A stretch of DNA of 64,000 nt from Meandrina meandrites. Its lineage: Eukaryota > Cnidaria > Anthozoa > Scleractinia > Meandrinidae. The translations under genes were made by a program, and so were the position numbers. Positions 1-11,327 of the stretch are shown in pieces (the first letter of the stretch is position 1; every line of letters starts with the position of its first letter). The notes under the pieces were generated by a model. That model saw only the letters and a list, made by a program, of their open reading frames with translations. It was not told the DNA's origin and did not search any database. The DNA lies in the NCBI GenBank assembly GCA_963693305.1, contig OY855915.1, positions 9,578,607-9,642,606 of the forward strand, given 5' to 3'.

Positions 1-980
1 CAGTTTTCAGCACAGATTTGGTACATTCATCGAACCCCCTCCCTTCTGATTGTTTGAGAAAGTGTCATGAGATTTTTTTAACCAATAATGCAAAACCAAA
101 CAAAAATTAATGTGAATTTCTTTCAATACTTCAAGTAACACTCACTGTAATGACCAATTAACTTTTCTTTATTGTTGGGCCCAGAACTCTTTCGAATTTC
201 AACGTTTTTAAAACATCACTGTGTACATGTATATAAACATTTTAATTTATTGCTCTCGATTCTTCTAAACAGATAGAAGCCAATCTAAAAGCCCAGATGG
301 TATGTATGAAATGAAACAATATTAATTCGCTTGTATTTCTTTCTGTCAAATTTAGCTGTGCTAATATACTCCACCTCTGCCAGACATTTAGTGACCTGTA
401 GACTCTTCCACATATAATAGCAATTTAGATTCAACCAGCGTGAGACCACTAAGCATTAAAAGGGGCCAGGTCACACAGTTGTAGGCAATTTCAGCACTCA
501 TGACGATTTGGTCTTTACATTTAATTAACTGAAATATAACTGAAATGACATATCTAAAGTAACCATTTATTTTTTGTTTGTTTTTCGAGTTGATTATTGT
601 TTTGATAAAAGACAAAGTTACTTAATGTATTGTGACATCGCACTTAAGATTAGAATATAAAGAAGATAGCACGTTTCAAAGATTTCATGTTTTTACTTTG
701 GCAGAAGCCAATAACTAGCAATTTTAGAATTCGAGAATTTCATTCTTGCCAGGACACAAAAGAGTTTATGATTTATCACTAACTTATATACTCATTTAAT
801 TCGGTGAGCTATTCCGGCTGAAAACTTGGACACAAAATCGCATTATCTGCAGTTTAAAAACTTTAAGAGCTTGTAATAAACCTCGTGGGTCATATATTTA
901 CTATAATAACCATCCAGGTTGCACAAAAACGAGCACGGTGACCCCCATTTTTTTCATGTAACATTTACCAGGAAACTTAA
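1..980. other. AT-rich non-coding DNA
   Basis: No coding signal, RNA gene or clear repeat structure is visible. The motif GGTGACCCCCATTTTTT near 940 recurs near 37110, so at least one short piece belongs to a dispersed repeat. Confidence 0.5.
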
Positions 981-984
981 TTTA

Positions 985-1608
985 TTTATACCATCCTCTG
1001 AACAATAGAATCAAAGAAATCCTGCTAGACAACTTCAAGATAATCACAGAAGATCCCGCAACCAGACAGATCTTTCCCCATCCACTGATTGTCGCGCATC
1101 TAAGGGATAAAACTTGAGAACATTGCTGGTTCACACAGCCGACAAGCAAGCTACAACACGTGCAGGCTCTTATCCCTGTAAACACTCCCGCTGCCGTACT
1201 TGTGGCCACATTTCAAGCGACATCAACCTTCGGGGGCCAAAAGAATCCATTACCATCCGGGAATTGTTTACTTGTACGTCCTCTGGACTTATTTATTGCA
1301 TCTCCTGCCGTCGCTGCCCCGCAATTTACATCGGCGAAACTGGGCGTACTCTGAGAGAACGTTTTGGCGAACATCTTCGGAGCATCAATAAGAGTGCGCC
1401 TGGATTCCCCGTCGCAGAGCATTTCAGCTCCAACGGACACACCGCAGCCGACGCACAGGTCCACGGCGTAAAACTCTGCGGCGGGAACAAACAGAGAAAG
1501 AGGCAGGAGATGCGTCTCATTTTCCGCTTGGAATCCGCCAGCCGCGCGGCCTCAATTCAGAGTTTCATTTTTACTGAGGTTCGCGCGCGCGAGAGCCAGA
1601 GAGACTAA
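985..1608 (+). pseudogene. Penelope-like element, 3' (GIY-YIG) fragment
   Basis: This is the C-terminal part of a Penelope-like retroelement protein, a reverse transcriptase fused to a GIY-YIG endonuclease. The stretch at 1114-1608 shows a Cys-rich linker (C-x-H-S-x-C-x-x-C), then LIYCISCRRCPAIYIGETGR, the GIY and YIG halves of the nuclease, then RERFGEH and RQEMRLIF, as usual at the end of these proteins. Upstream, 985-1100 reads NNRIKEILLDNFKIITEDPA in another frame. One missing base in the A-run near 1108 brings a stop at AAAACTTGA and separates the two frames. No RT core is present, so this is a 5'-truncated, frameshifted copy. It resembles the better-preserved copy at 47-48.8 kb. Confidence 0.85.
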
Positions 1609-1864
1609 CGTTTCAAATTTTAAATATAAACTCGCAGCGCATCACCAATAATAGGGATGTTAGAGGCGCTACTGCGGCTACCATTGCCGGAAAGGCAAAG
1701 AAGCACAGTGTAAGGAATGAAAGGTCTATTTTTATTTAGTTTCTCACCGCAGAATGGCTTCGCTTAAAGAAAGATGGCTGTTGTTTGCTTTGGTACGTCC
1801 AAAAGATTAGTTCTGAACGAAAGCTTATGCCATACACTTTCTACAATGATAACAATTTCAGAAT

Positions 1865-2278
1865 TTGATCGATCAAATGTATATAATTTCTGATAATTTG
1901 AAAGAGACGAATATCTCAAAGAATATCGAGTTAAGAACTGAAAGATACGGGTACTCACGAAAGCAAAATGCTATCGAATACTTATCCAGATGTAGTGCGT
2001 CTTCACTGAACTCTCAAAGAAAGCTTTTAACGAAAAACATCTCCCGCTTAACAAGAATGTTTATCTTCGCCATGCCGACCACTTTCATCAAACGAATTCA
2101 ATTGAAAATTTACGAGTGTAAGAGCGACAAACTCAACAAATATTCGACTGAAGTTGACTTCAAAGAATACATTTCGCGTTGGAACTCTGAAAATGCTGAG
2201 AAATTCATAGAAAAAGGACAGAGCAGCGAATTAAACCCACGTACTAGCCACTACGGTAAAACCTCCCAGCTGAGGTAG
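1865..2278 (+). CDS. Hypothetical 137-aa ORF, not recognised
   Basis: An open frame of 137 codons, longer than most chance frames in this AT-rich DNA. The product is rich in Lys, Ser, Asn and Arg and has no transmembrane segment, signal peptide or motif that I recognise. It ends shortly before the foldback element at 2385. There is no visible promoter or splice context. It could be an exon, a decayed element ORF or chance. Confidence 0.2.
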   Translation: MIDQMYIISDNLKETNISKNIELRTERYGYSRKQNAIEYLSRCSASSLNSQRKLLTKNISRLTRMFIFAMPTTFIKRIQLKIYECKSDKLNKYSTEVDFKEYISRWNSENAEKFIEKGQSSELNPRTSHYGKTSQLR

Positions 2279-2384
2279 TCAGATTTCACGCTACGGCCGG
2301 ACTCGACCGACTGACATGCGCAGTATCTTATCTTGTGTGAAATTTTACTTCCGCCAGCCGTAGTAGCGCCTCGCCGTAGCGTAT

Positions 2385-3216
2385 CTTAAAGTGCTACTAT
2401 GATGAAATTCGCAGGTTTTCTTTTGCAACCGTTTTAAAATATTAACAAGTACTCTATATGAGAAGAAAAATGCCGTTTACTGTTTTCCAATACCTCTTTT
2501 CGTTCCAGAGATATTCAAGTTTTTAAAATATGCAAATTAGCAAAGTAGTGACGTCATACACTCAACCAAATTGTGATTAAATACTAAGAAAGTAATATCT
2601 CAGCCAATTTGTATTGAAAGTCTCTGATTATTTGCAGTAACACTCTGCTAGTTGTGTTTCACAATATGAACTTGACAACTTGGTTACCATGGCAACATAC
2701 TAGGTTCCAGATCCCCCAATGCTTAAGGCCTTTCTGGCCAATTCTGGCATTCTGCCTTAATATTTGTAAATAATGCTTTACATGTGAGATCTAGCAAGCA
2801 TATCAATGGATTTGGCAGACCTCTTGCCTGGGTTTAATTTTTCCGAACTGAAAAATTGTGAAATATTAAAAACAAATTGATGGGGACTGGAAAAGAGTGA
2901 GTTGCCATGGTAACATAATTTTATTACAGCTGTAGGTGTATCACCTGAGGAACTATTAGTCTGCCAAGTTTCATTGGTCTCTGCAGAAAAATGACCGAGA
3001 TAACTTAATTTTTGTACTTGACAAAAAATTGGGTTGAGTAGATGACGTCATCAGTTCCCTAATTTGCATATTTTACGATTTTTTTAAGCTTAAATATCTC
3101 TGGAACTAAAAGAGATATTTGAAAACGGTAAACGGCATTTTAAATCTTTCATTAAATACTCTTTGAAACGCCTAAAATTGCAAGGGGTGAAAATTTGATC
3201 ATAGTACCACTTTAAA
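2385..3216. mobile_element. Foldback (long-TIR) non-autonomous element
   Basis: The left arm (about 2385-2570) and the right arm (about 3034-3216) are inverted copies of each other. Outer ends read CTTAAAGTGCTACTATGAT and, inverted, CTTTAAAGTGGTACTATGAT. Both arms also share the stretch around TTTGCATATTTTA and a TGACGTCA site. The centre holds two GTTRCCATGG motifs in opposite orientation. No coding capacity is visible. Target duplications could not be fixed with certainty. Confidence 0.75.
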
Positions 3217-4331
3217 GCTCCTAATGAATTAATACGGCTACAGGTGAGGTAAGGTCAACTTCAACTTGGTGACGTGGGTGTTTTTGATCTTCTAAAGCCT
3301 CAAGGTTTGTGCAAGTATACACCCGTATACTAGGTATAGTTAACACTACAGCCGCCCCCGCTGTTAATCTTTTTTTCTCAGCGCACGCGCATCTGTTACT
3401 ACAGTAAATTATTTCGCTTGATATTTTGGCTATTCTATTTGCTTATTAATTGAAAATCAGTTTTCTGCTTTGAACAGTCTTGCGACAACGGATAATTCAC
3501 AAGAAAACACTAATTTTTCTCATGTTCTGCTCACAAAGTATCACTTGTTTCTGGCCTTCTCTTTTTCAAGATCATGGGACGAGGACGTGCCATTTAAGAC
3601 AAACTTTTAGTATGAACTGTTGAAGCAAAGTAGATAAGTGAAAGAAAGCCAAACTATGCAAACATTCTGAACTATTAATAATACGTAAATTTAATTACAC
3701 GAACCACGTCCCCAACTTCCTGCGATCATTTTTGCTTCTTGCTGTAATGAGTGATCTCAGCGAGGATACCCCTCGGTAATATTCAAATTCAAACGTTTCA
3801 AAACTACCAATTTAGACCAGCTGCTTTCAGATTTTTTTTCAATATATTAGGCCTGGGAGCTCAAGCAACAATTACAGACTTGACAGCTGAACTCGAAACG
3901 GATGCGAAAAGATTTCTTTGCTCTGTCAATGGACGCGCCTGCCGTGAGATTTGATTATCTCAAGAACTCTTTTGAATTCTCTTTCCTTCTTGACAAGTCT
4001 CAGTTACAAATTTTACTTAAATACCTGAAGACTGATCGAGTCTTTTATACTTATTTCTACCACTTGAGTTTTTTTATTTAATGTTATGATGTTCCGCCTA
4101 ATAGCCGAAAGCACTAGATCGACAACTGGCTGGTTATATATGTATGTCTCAAGTGGAAACTTTCTCACTTCTCTGCGAGTTTCAATGCTCGCGTTTTCTT
4201 TTAAAAATTTTCCTTCGAACCTATCGCAGCTGCTAACTTTATATCTTGGTTATGGCCTGAGTTTTTCAAACCCGTCGTTTAAAGTGTGATTTGTGTCTGA
4301 CAAATCTCGATTTCGGATTGAGTCTGTCAAT
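3217..4331. other. Non-coding, no feature seen
   Basis: Short open frames here (3751-3954, 4086-4289) show no motif or codon pattern that would support a gene. No repeats were recognised. Confidence 0.4.
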
Positions 4332-4452
4332 CCTGCGAGCGAACGAGAGTTGCTCGCAACACGCTAACAAGAGAAATTTCTAGGCCAGTACGCTGCGAGC
4401 GAACGAGAGCTGCTCGCAACACGCTAACAAGAGAAATTTCTAGACCAGTACG
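4332..4452. repeat. Two-copy 60-bp tandem duplication
   Basis: Two nearly identical 60-bp units starting CTGCGAGCGAACGAGAG and ending near CTAGRCCAGTACG. Each unit has the small inverted pair GCGAGC/GCTCGC. Differences between the two are a few single bases, so the duplication is recent. Confidence 0.85.
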
Positions 4453-4770
4453 TACCATTCTTGGTTTTGATCATATCAATTGCGTAAGTTTCGGCTTCTA
4501 GACTTTGTGAAGTCATTAAAGCTCGAAGGAAACTACAGCAACCCAATTGGAATCAACGTTCGAAAGCGTCTTTTGTTGACTTGTTGTGCACGTGCTCACG
4601 CTTTGGTTTGTCATCATCACCCAATCATCATTTACTTGTGTCATTGACCAATCACCGTACAGGGAATTTTATCACACCTCCCGAAACCCACTTGCGGGCA
4701 TTCTGCACAACTCCCGATACTATTTGCGCGCCCACTTTGTTTCCTGTGTATACTATATACATGTATATAC

Positions 4771-5342
4771 ACCTGATTGAAGAAACGTTGATCCTGGAAT
4801 GCACAAACCATGAACGATGCGACCCAAATGTCTAATGGGAAATTGGAAAAATAATCGTCGTCTGTGACATAATAAACATAACAATAAGACAGGTTGCATA
4901 AATCATGTTGTTAAGGCTCTCAAAGATGGAAAATATCTTAATTATCAGTAAAAGGAATAAATAAGCTAACCAATGCTGTCTACCCAGAATCCCTTTCGGT
5001 CTTATCATTCATGGTTTATGCTTTTCACAGGGTCAACGTTTCTTCAATTAGGTATATACCTGATTGAAGAAACGTTCATCCTGGAAAGCACAAACCATGA
5101 ACGATGCGACCCAAATGTTTACTGGGAAATCGGAACAATTAATCGTTGTCTGTGACAAAATAAACATAACAATAAGACTTGCCATGAATCATGCTTTTAA
5201 GGCTCCCAAACAAAGAAAAAATCTTGATTATCAATAAAACGAACATTACCAAGCTAGCTTATGCTGTCTACCCAGAATCCCTTTCGGTCTTATCGTTCGA
5301 GGTTTATGCATTTTACAGGATCAACGTTTCTTCAATTAGGTG
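4771..5342. mobile_element. Tandem pair of miniature TIR elements
   Basis: Copy one (4771-5052) and copy two (about 5055-5342) are about 285 bp each and clearly homologous along their length. Each begins ACCTGATTGAAGAAACGTT and ends with the inverse, AACGTTTCTTCAATTAGGT. The junction between them is only TATA-type sequence, and similar TATAC runs flank the array. This fits insertion of one copy next to another at a TATA-rich target. No transposase is encoded. Confidence 0.8.
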
Positions 5343-5355
5343 TATACTGTATATA

Positions 5356-5405
5356 CGCGCGGGTTACAATGATGCCTCCTCGGGTTTTGGCCTCTGGCCA
5401 AAACC
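5356..5405 (+). repeat. Dispersed repeat piece (inverse copy at 35.6 kb)
   Basis: The segment around ACAATGATGCCTCCTCGGG, followed by TTTTGGCCTCTGGCC, recurs in reverse orientation at 35588-35650. It also contains the self-complementary GGCCTCTGGCC region. Confidence 0.7.
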
Positions 5406-6025
5406 CTGCGGGGGCAAATATGTATTGTTAGGGCACAGTATTTCAATTTATGCTATCTCTTGTTGTTCTCGGCAAATTTCCCCCATCGGGGTAAGGGACA
5501 AAGGAAAGATGAAGATCCCCGGTTGTTCGCCAATTATCACAGCCAACAAAAAAGTGCTTGAGTGTTAACTGAATCAATAATCAACATTTTGGCGAAGATT
5601 CGAGAAGATTCACATTATTCGCCACCTCGACGTAAATTAAATTCCTCTGAATTTAGTCACGACGCTTTTCGAAACGTACGGTCAAAATGCAAACATTGTA
5701 GCAACTGAAGTTGTCAACCCCGTTTACGAAGACTACGAACGGATGGTAAAACAACTAATTAACCTGGATTATCGATCAAATCTAGAGCAAGCATATGCCT
5801 CTGTACTATCCCCAAATATATAAACAGAACACAATAGTGCGGTTTCGGTGCAAAACGATACGTAGCAGGGGAGGCACGGGAAGACGCGTTTAAAACAAAT
5901 TTAATGCGTAAATTAATAGTTAAACAGGAATGGACAAAAAATGTTAACAGGAAACTTACCTGGAATGGAGAAAAGCCCCATCTAAACTCCCATTTTGTAT
6001 AACGCAAAATAGTCGTAAAAAGTGT
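5406..6025. other. Non-coding, no feature seen
   Basis: No convincing coding or structural signal. The reverse frame at 5759-6064 has no recognisable motif and overlaps the start of a Rep-A copy. Confidence 0.35.
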
Positions 6026-6800
6026 AGGGATTTCTCGAGTTGGACAATACAAAATGAAAGGCAAAACTGTCTCTTATAGGTATTTCGAACAGACCCACCG
6101 AACCACGAACGGTCAATTTATTTAAGTACTTTAAGCGCTATTGAAATAAAGCAAAAAATAAAAGAGATACAGTATTCCTTTTGTAGTTATGTGAGAGGTA
6201 AACCAATTTCTACATTGAAGGTACTTGGATCTCCAGCCGAAGCCCACACTTATAACAAGTGTTTTGGTATCCCCCATTCTCGCACGTGGGGCGGGGGGGG
6301 GGGGGGGAGGGAGGAGCTATACGTACACGCGCCCTTCTCTACTGATGCTAGACACTGATTGACCTGTGTAATCATCTAACATAACTAACGGAATGCCGCA
6401 TTTGGATCAACTGACTCACGCTATCGGAAGCCTCCCTCACGAAACAAGGAAGATCAATTTTACCGGCAGGGTAGTTTTAGCAACAACTATTCCTAGTTAA
6501 GAAACAATTCCACTCTTTAATACATGAAATCTCGGTAAAACAACATCTTACTTACAAAATAAACGGCACGCAATGCATGCAGAAGCGATGACGTTTCACA
6601 AGGGGTCTTTAAGAATTTTCAGGAAATTTGACAGAAAATTTCAAGAAAGTTAATAAAAATAGCTGACAACTTCTGTGTTGAATGATTGTTCGACAAAAGT
6701 TGCGTTATGTTGCAGGGAGATATCTGATACTGACGACATATGATACAAGGTCAAACGCTGTCTTGAAATTGTTGAGCTCTTTTGTTTTAAAAAAACAAGA
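6026..6800 (+). repeat. Rep-A composite repeat, copy I
   Basis: First copy of an unnamed dispersed repeat (Rep-A). It contains, in order, the segment with TAGGGATTTCTCGA (near 6028), the segment starting GTGAGAGGTAAACCAATTTC with a long G-run (about 6292-6309), the segment with GGCACGCAATGCATGCAG (near 6566), and the segment TTCTGTGTTGAATGATTGTT (near 6672). The same segments recur at 8-10 kb, 11-14.4 kb and 45.5-51.6 kb. No protein is encoded. Confidence 0.75.
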
Positions 6801-7390
6801 CGCCTGTTGGGCGTACACTCCGGCCATTTTAGGGGTATGTAGATTCGCGGTTGAGATCGATGTTGGGGGGTTGATTTATGTCGAAATGATATGTAACTGT
6901 TCAAATCACTGAAAATCCTTTAATTTTGTTAATCGTTCAGAATCACAGTGTTTACGCTAATCTAAAGTTGCAGCAGACAACTAAGGGTAACTGGTGCGAA
7001 TTGAGAGAGAAAAGTCATAAAAACATAAAAACAGTCGTTGGCAAGACGTTAGCAATAGTCTGTTATTGACCGCCTGTTTGTCACGCTTGAGACGTTATGG
7101 CGTGACGCCATTGCTTTCACGTAATGGTAAATACGTTACGTTTTGGTTTGTTTTCTGTACTGAACGTTTCGTTTTATGACTTCATTTGTGTGAATTGTAC
7201 TCAGTGGTCGTTTGAATGTATAAAATGTATCGACTAAAGCGTTACAAAGTCTAATTACCATCAACGACGCACATAAAAAAAACAAACTTCGCATTTTATC
7301 TGAAGTTTGAAAATGCAGACATTTGATGGAAACTTGCATCAGCCCTTCGATAAAGCAATTTCCTATTGAAATCCTTGAAAGACAAAAGTG

Positions 7391-7800
7391 TTCGCTCAGT
7401 ACACAGTGTTCATCAGTACAGGTTCGCTCCAAGGCGAAAGGTTCGCTCACAACACAATGTTTGCTCCCACAAGGCGGAAGGTTCGCTCAGTACACAGTGT
7501 TCGATCAGTACAGGTTCGCTCCAAGGCGAAAGGTTCGCTCACAACACAATGTTCGCTCCCACAAGGCGGAAGGTTCGCTCAGTACACAGTGTTCGATCAG
7601 TACAGGTTCGCTCCAAGGCGAAAGGTTCGCTCACAACACAGTGTTCGCTCCCACAAGGCGGAAAGTTCGCTCAGTACACAGTGTTCGATCAGTACAGGTT
7701 CACTCCAAGGCGAAAGGTTCGCTCACAACACAATGTTCGCTCCCACAAGGCGGAAGGTTCGCTCAGTACACAGTGTTCACTCCAAGGCAAAAGGTCGCCA
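7391..7800 (+). repeat. 92-bp minisatellite, about 4.4 copies
   Basis: TTCGCTCAGTACACAGTGTT starts at 7391, 7482, 7574, 7666 and 7758, giving a 92-bp period (first unit 91). Each unit is itself built from about five diverged copies of a roughly 20-bp motif around GTTCGCTC, so this is a higher-order repeat. The unit has no stop in any forward frame. As 92 is not a multiple of three, three long overlapping frames (183, 146 and 210 codons) run through the array. I read these as a by-product of the repeat, not as three genes. Confidence 0.9.
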
Positions 7801-8019
7801 TTTTAAAACAGTATTCGGCCAGTACTTTTCCACGAGTTTTTCCACGAGCGTGGCCTGTCACGTTGAGCACGTGATAGGTCCGTGGAAAAGCTCGCCAGCA
7901 AAGCGCCCTGGGATTACGTCACACTATTGCGCAAGAATGCAGAATTCTGGCGACGACTACAGATCAAGCCGAATTTTCAACTCCTGCCCTGGCCCAGAGG
8001 GCCTGGGCCGGAGTAATTA
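7801..8019. other. Spacer between minisatellite and Rep-A
   Basis: Contains a small inverted repeat around CCTGGCCCAGAGGGCCTGGG near 7987. No gene seen. Confidence 0.4.
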
Positions 8020-10040
8020 AAGATTTCTGTTTACTAAATCTTATAAAACACATTAAATATAATTAGTCTCTTTCACTTATACTTAGAATTAGTCCTTTCT
8101 AACTGCCCGGGAGTATTTTGCTTTAAGTTCTACGCAGTGCTTTCTTGTTGAGTTAAACTTGATTTCTTTTCTACTGACGTTTATTCCTGAACAATTTCTG
8201 TGTTGAATGACTGTTTGACAAAAGCTGTGTTATCTTGTAGCGCGACATCCGATACTGACGACATACGATATAGGTCAAACGCTGTCTTGAAAATGTTTAG
8301 CCCTTTTCTTTTAAAAAATGTAAAGATTTCTGTTTACTAAATCTAATAAAACACATCAAATATAATTTGTGTCTTTCGTTTATACATAGAATCGGTCCTT
8401 TCTAACTGCCCGGGAGTATTTTGCTTTGAGTTCTACGCCGTGATTTCTTGTTGAGTTTTACTTGAATTATTTTCTACTGACGTTTATCCCTGAAGTTAGT
8501 TCCAAATTCTATTCGGTTGTAGAAAGATCGGTCGATTGCAACAGACAACAGATTCCGTCCACTCGCACGACGACAAGAACAAGAACACAAACCATGCACC
8601 TAGTTCCCAATGCTCTTCGGTTCAATTCAGGGAGTAATCGCGCATCACACCGTAACACCAAAAATTCCATAAATTCCATCGCTTTTTCGCTTTACAGCAT
8701 TAACCGATGACGTCATTCCATGACGTCATCGCTTAAAAACGTTTTGCGTGATTGAGTTCCAAAATTAACTCGCTTTCAAGTCAACAAAGGTCAGCTGTCA
8801 GTAGACGTAATAAAATCTGTCTTTCTCGGACAAACAATAGCTCGAACAGGGTGTGTGTTTCACAAGTTATCTTTAGAAAACATTTACGGTGGAGCTTCTA
8901 ATTTGAATACAGGCAACTAAAGGTAAGAAGATTTGATATCTATTTTCGCTATATTGACCAATACGTTTATATTGTGGCTGGTGTTCTTGCGCAAGCTGGA
9001 AAACGCGTGGCAAAATGCCTTATTCCCGTGAATCTTCACAACGGCCGAAATCACTTCCGCTATCGGTTTGGGAAAACGGATTCTCTCGGACAGATATATA
9101 AAATTAGAAACCACGAAAGAAGACATCTAAAAGTAAATAGATCTGATCCCTGCTTTCTTGCTCAAGTTTCTATTTGGTGGCTTTTTGAGATAATGTTGAA
9201 CCGAATAAACGCAGTCAAATGGGCGAAAGGGTCGCTGAACAGGAATTGTCCGAATTGAGATTTAACGATCCACTAATAAACTTAAAAACTCGTGGCAAAA
9301 TGTTGCTCAGCTCAGTAATTATATTATTAAATTAAGTGTCTGTAGTCAACTTAATAGTTCTCTTAACGTATAAACAAGGTTATGAAAAAGGTTAACAAAA
9401 TAGAGGCATTCAAACGAAGAGTGTGTATTACTTCTGCATTTCTACCATACTTTTGGCTGCCATCATGAATTTCCTTTGTAGCAAATACGATGGCGTCTGT
9501 AGTTTTTGACAATTGCGTAATCACGCATATTTCAAGTTCTCCACTACTCCCTGTAGTGGGCTATACTGGAAGGCTCTGCCCGAAATGGGGAATCATTTTT
9601 AAGCTAAAGCGACATATAATAAACGGCACGCAATGCATGCAGAAGCGATGACGTTTCGCATGGGGTCTTTAAGAATGTCAAAGAAATTTGACAGAAATTT
9701 CAAAAAAGTAAATAAAAGTAGCTGACAACGTCTGTGTTGAATGATTGTTCGACAAAAGTTGCGTTATCTTGCAGGGAGACATCCGATACTGACAACATAC
9801 GATACAAGGTCAAACGCTGTCTTGAAATTGTTGAGCTCTTTTGTTGTTTAAAAAAAATTAAAGATTTCTGTTTACTAAGTCTAATAAAATACATCAAATA
9901 TAATTTGCCTCTTTCGTTTATACTTAGAATCGGTCCTTTCTAACTGCCCGGGAGTATTTTGCTTTGAGTTCTACGCGATGTTTTCTTGTTGAGAGAAACT
10001 TGATTTCTTTTCTACTGACGTTTATTCCTGAACTACTGAA
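8020..10040 (+). repeat. Rep-A composite repeat, copy II
   Basis: Segments appear in this order: AAGATTTCTGTTTACT unit (8020-8192), TCTGTGTTGAATGACTG unit (8198-8322), AAGATTTCTG unit again (8323-8494), ATGCACCTAGTTCCC unit with paired TGACGTCAT sites (8590-8745), the long segment starting GCGTGATTGAGTTCC (8747-9616), the GCACGCAATGCATGCAG unit (9619-9727), then both short units again (9728-10035). The repeated short units at both ends suggest either tandem copies or element ends. The long segment contains a good splice-donor-like ACTAAAG/GTAAGA near 8922, which could mark an old 5' exon of an element gene. Confidence 0.8.
8917..9126 (-). CDS. 69-aa ORF in Rep-A, also open at 49.4 kb
   Basis: A reverse-strand frame beginning MSSFVVSNFIYLSERIRFP. 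The Rep-A copy at 49382-49591 has the same frame with about five substitutions. It is not recognised. The other Rep-A copies (about 13.6 kb and 50.7 kb) carry indels in this stretch, so the frame is probably kept by nucleotide similarity and not by selection. Confidence 0.15.
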   Translation of the reverse strand: MSSFVVSNFIYLSERIRFPKPIAEVISAVVKIHGNKAFCHAFSSLRKNTSHNINVLVNIAKIDIKSSYL

Positions 10041-10336
10041 CAACTTCTGTTAGACTTTCTAAAAGTCGGTCGCTTCTCGTTTCCGGTTTTATAGTAGACC
10101 CCGGCGCGACCGACTTTTATCACTTGCAGCGCGCCAAATTTACAGGAGGAATTTTCCTCCTGTCGGGTTAACCAATCAGAGAGCAGCGCTGTCAAGTAAA
10201 CGTCAATCATAACAGATCCTTGTCAGACAAGATCGATCAAGCGCGTAAGATGAAACCAACAATACTTTCGAACTGATCGTCTCGTGAGTGTCTTTCGATT
10301 TCTTGATTTCTCTGTTTACTGTTTCGAACATTTACT

Positions 10337-10849
10337 ATGCGTTCAATTAAGGACGCAATCGCTTATGGTTTGCGGAAAGCAAACTACAAGGAAGTTCGTG
10401 AACATCAGCGGAAAGCTATTGAAGGTTATTGCAGCGGTAGAGATGTGTTTCTCTCGGCGCCTACGGGATCGGGAAAAAGCTTGACCTTTGAAGTCGCATC
10501 TTTTATTTTCGACTTTTTAGAGCATGGGGAACAAGAAGTGCTGTCGTCCGTTTGTTTGGTTGTGGTGCCACTGGTTGCTCTAATGAAGGACCAAGTAACT
10601 TCACTGCTTTCACGAGGGATTTCGGCCGCTTCGGTAGGAGCAGATTGTTCCAGCGAACAACTGAAGGAAATTACGGATGCAAAATACTCACTGGTCTTTG
10701 GAAGCCCGGAAGCCCTCCTAAATAGCCATCGAAGTATTTTTCGAGAAGAATTTCGAAAGAATCTCAAGGCTGTTTTTATTGATGAAAGCCACTGCATTGC
10801 ATTGCATGAGCGGCGTTTATTTCCAAAAGACATTACAAACAGAAAGTAA
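10337..10849 (+). pseudogene. RecQ-like DNA helicase, N-terminal fragment
   Basis: The 170-aa product begins MRSIKDAIAYGLRKANYKEV and shows helicase motifs in RecQ order: REHQRKAI (motif 0), APTGSGKS (Walker A, about residue 41), VVPLVALMKDQV (motif Ia), and FIDESHCIAL (motif II, DEAH-type, about residue 148). RecQ helicases unwind DNA 3'-5' and need a further 300 or more residues with motifs III-VI. Here similarity stops right after DESHCIA and the frame ends 15 codons later. No splice donor is seen at the break. The fragment is intact and intronless up to that point, with Rep-A copies on both sides (8.0-10.0 and 11.0-11.3 kb). It may be a truncated retrocopy or part of a mobile unit. A second, more decayed RecQ-like piece lies at 35.9 kb. 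Confidence 0.75.
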
Positions 10850-10948
10850 TTTTTGACAGGTTGACAGTTTAACACCCCGGAGACACCGGAAACCCGAAAA
10901 AGTTCGCGCCAAAACGACATCATTTGATTCGTTTTCCTGCAGGGGAAA

Positions 10949-10990
10949 CAAGTCGAGCTCTCGCGCTTCGCGCTCTGTGAGCTCGACTTG
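10949..10990. other. Perfect 12-bp hairpin
   Basis: CAAGTCGAGCTC and GAGCTCGACTTG are separated by 18 bases that themselves contain GCGCTTCGCGC. It lies between the RecQ fragment and Rep-A copy III. Confidence 0.7.
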
Positions 10991-11002
10991 TAGGCAAGTC
11001 TA

Positions 11003-11319
11003 AACTTCTGTGTTCAATGATTGTTCGACAAAAGTTGCGTTATCATGTAGCGCGACATCCGATACTGACGACATACGGATACAAGGTCAAACGCTGTCTT
11101 GAAAGTGTTTAGCCCTTTTCTTTTAAAAAATGTAAAGATTTCTGTTTACTAAATCTAATAAAACACATCAAATATAATCTGTCTCTTTCGTCTATATTTA
11201 GAATCGGTCCTTTGTAACTGCCCGGGAGTATTTTGCTTTGAGTTCTACGCGGTGATTTCTTCTTGAGTTAAACTTCAATTCTTTTCTACTGACGTTTATT
11301 CCTGAAGTTAGTTATCAAA
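11003..11319 (+). repeat. Rep-A copy III, left part
   Basis: Contains the TCTGTGTTCAATGATTGTT unit and the AAGATTTCTGTTTACT unit ending at CCTGAAGTTAGTT. It continues at 13214 after the TIR element inserted between. Confidence 0.75.
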
Positions 11320-11327
11320 CCATGCAC

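Noticed and set aside
1213..1520. Reverse ORFs over the first Penelope fragment
   Set aside because: Shadows of the GIY-YIG coding strand.
7391..7800. CRISPR array
   Set aside because: Units are contiguous 92-bp repeats with no unique spacers, and the DNA is eukaryotic.
7323..8020. Three overlapping forward ORFs of 146-210 codons as genes
   Set aside because: All arise from a stop-free 92-bp tandem repeat read in three frames. Flanking codons have no conserved motif.
10426..10923. 165-codon reverse ORF
   Set aside because: It is the antisense shadow of the RecQ-like fragment, whose helicase motifs are on the + strand.
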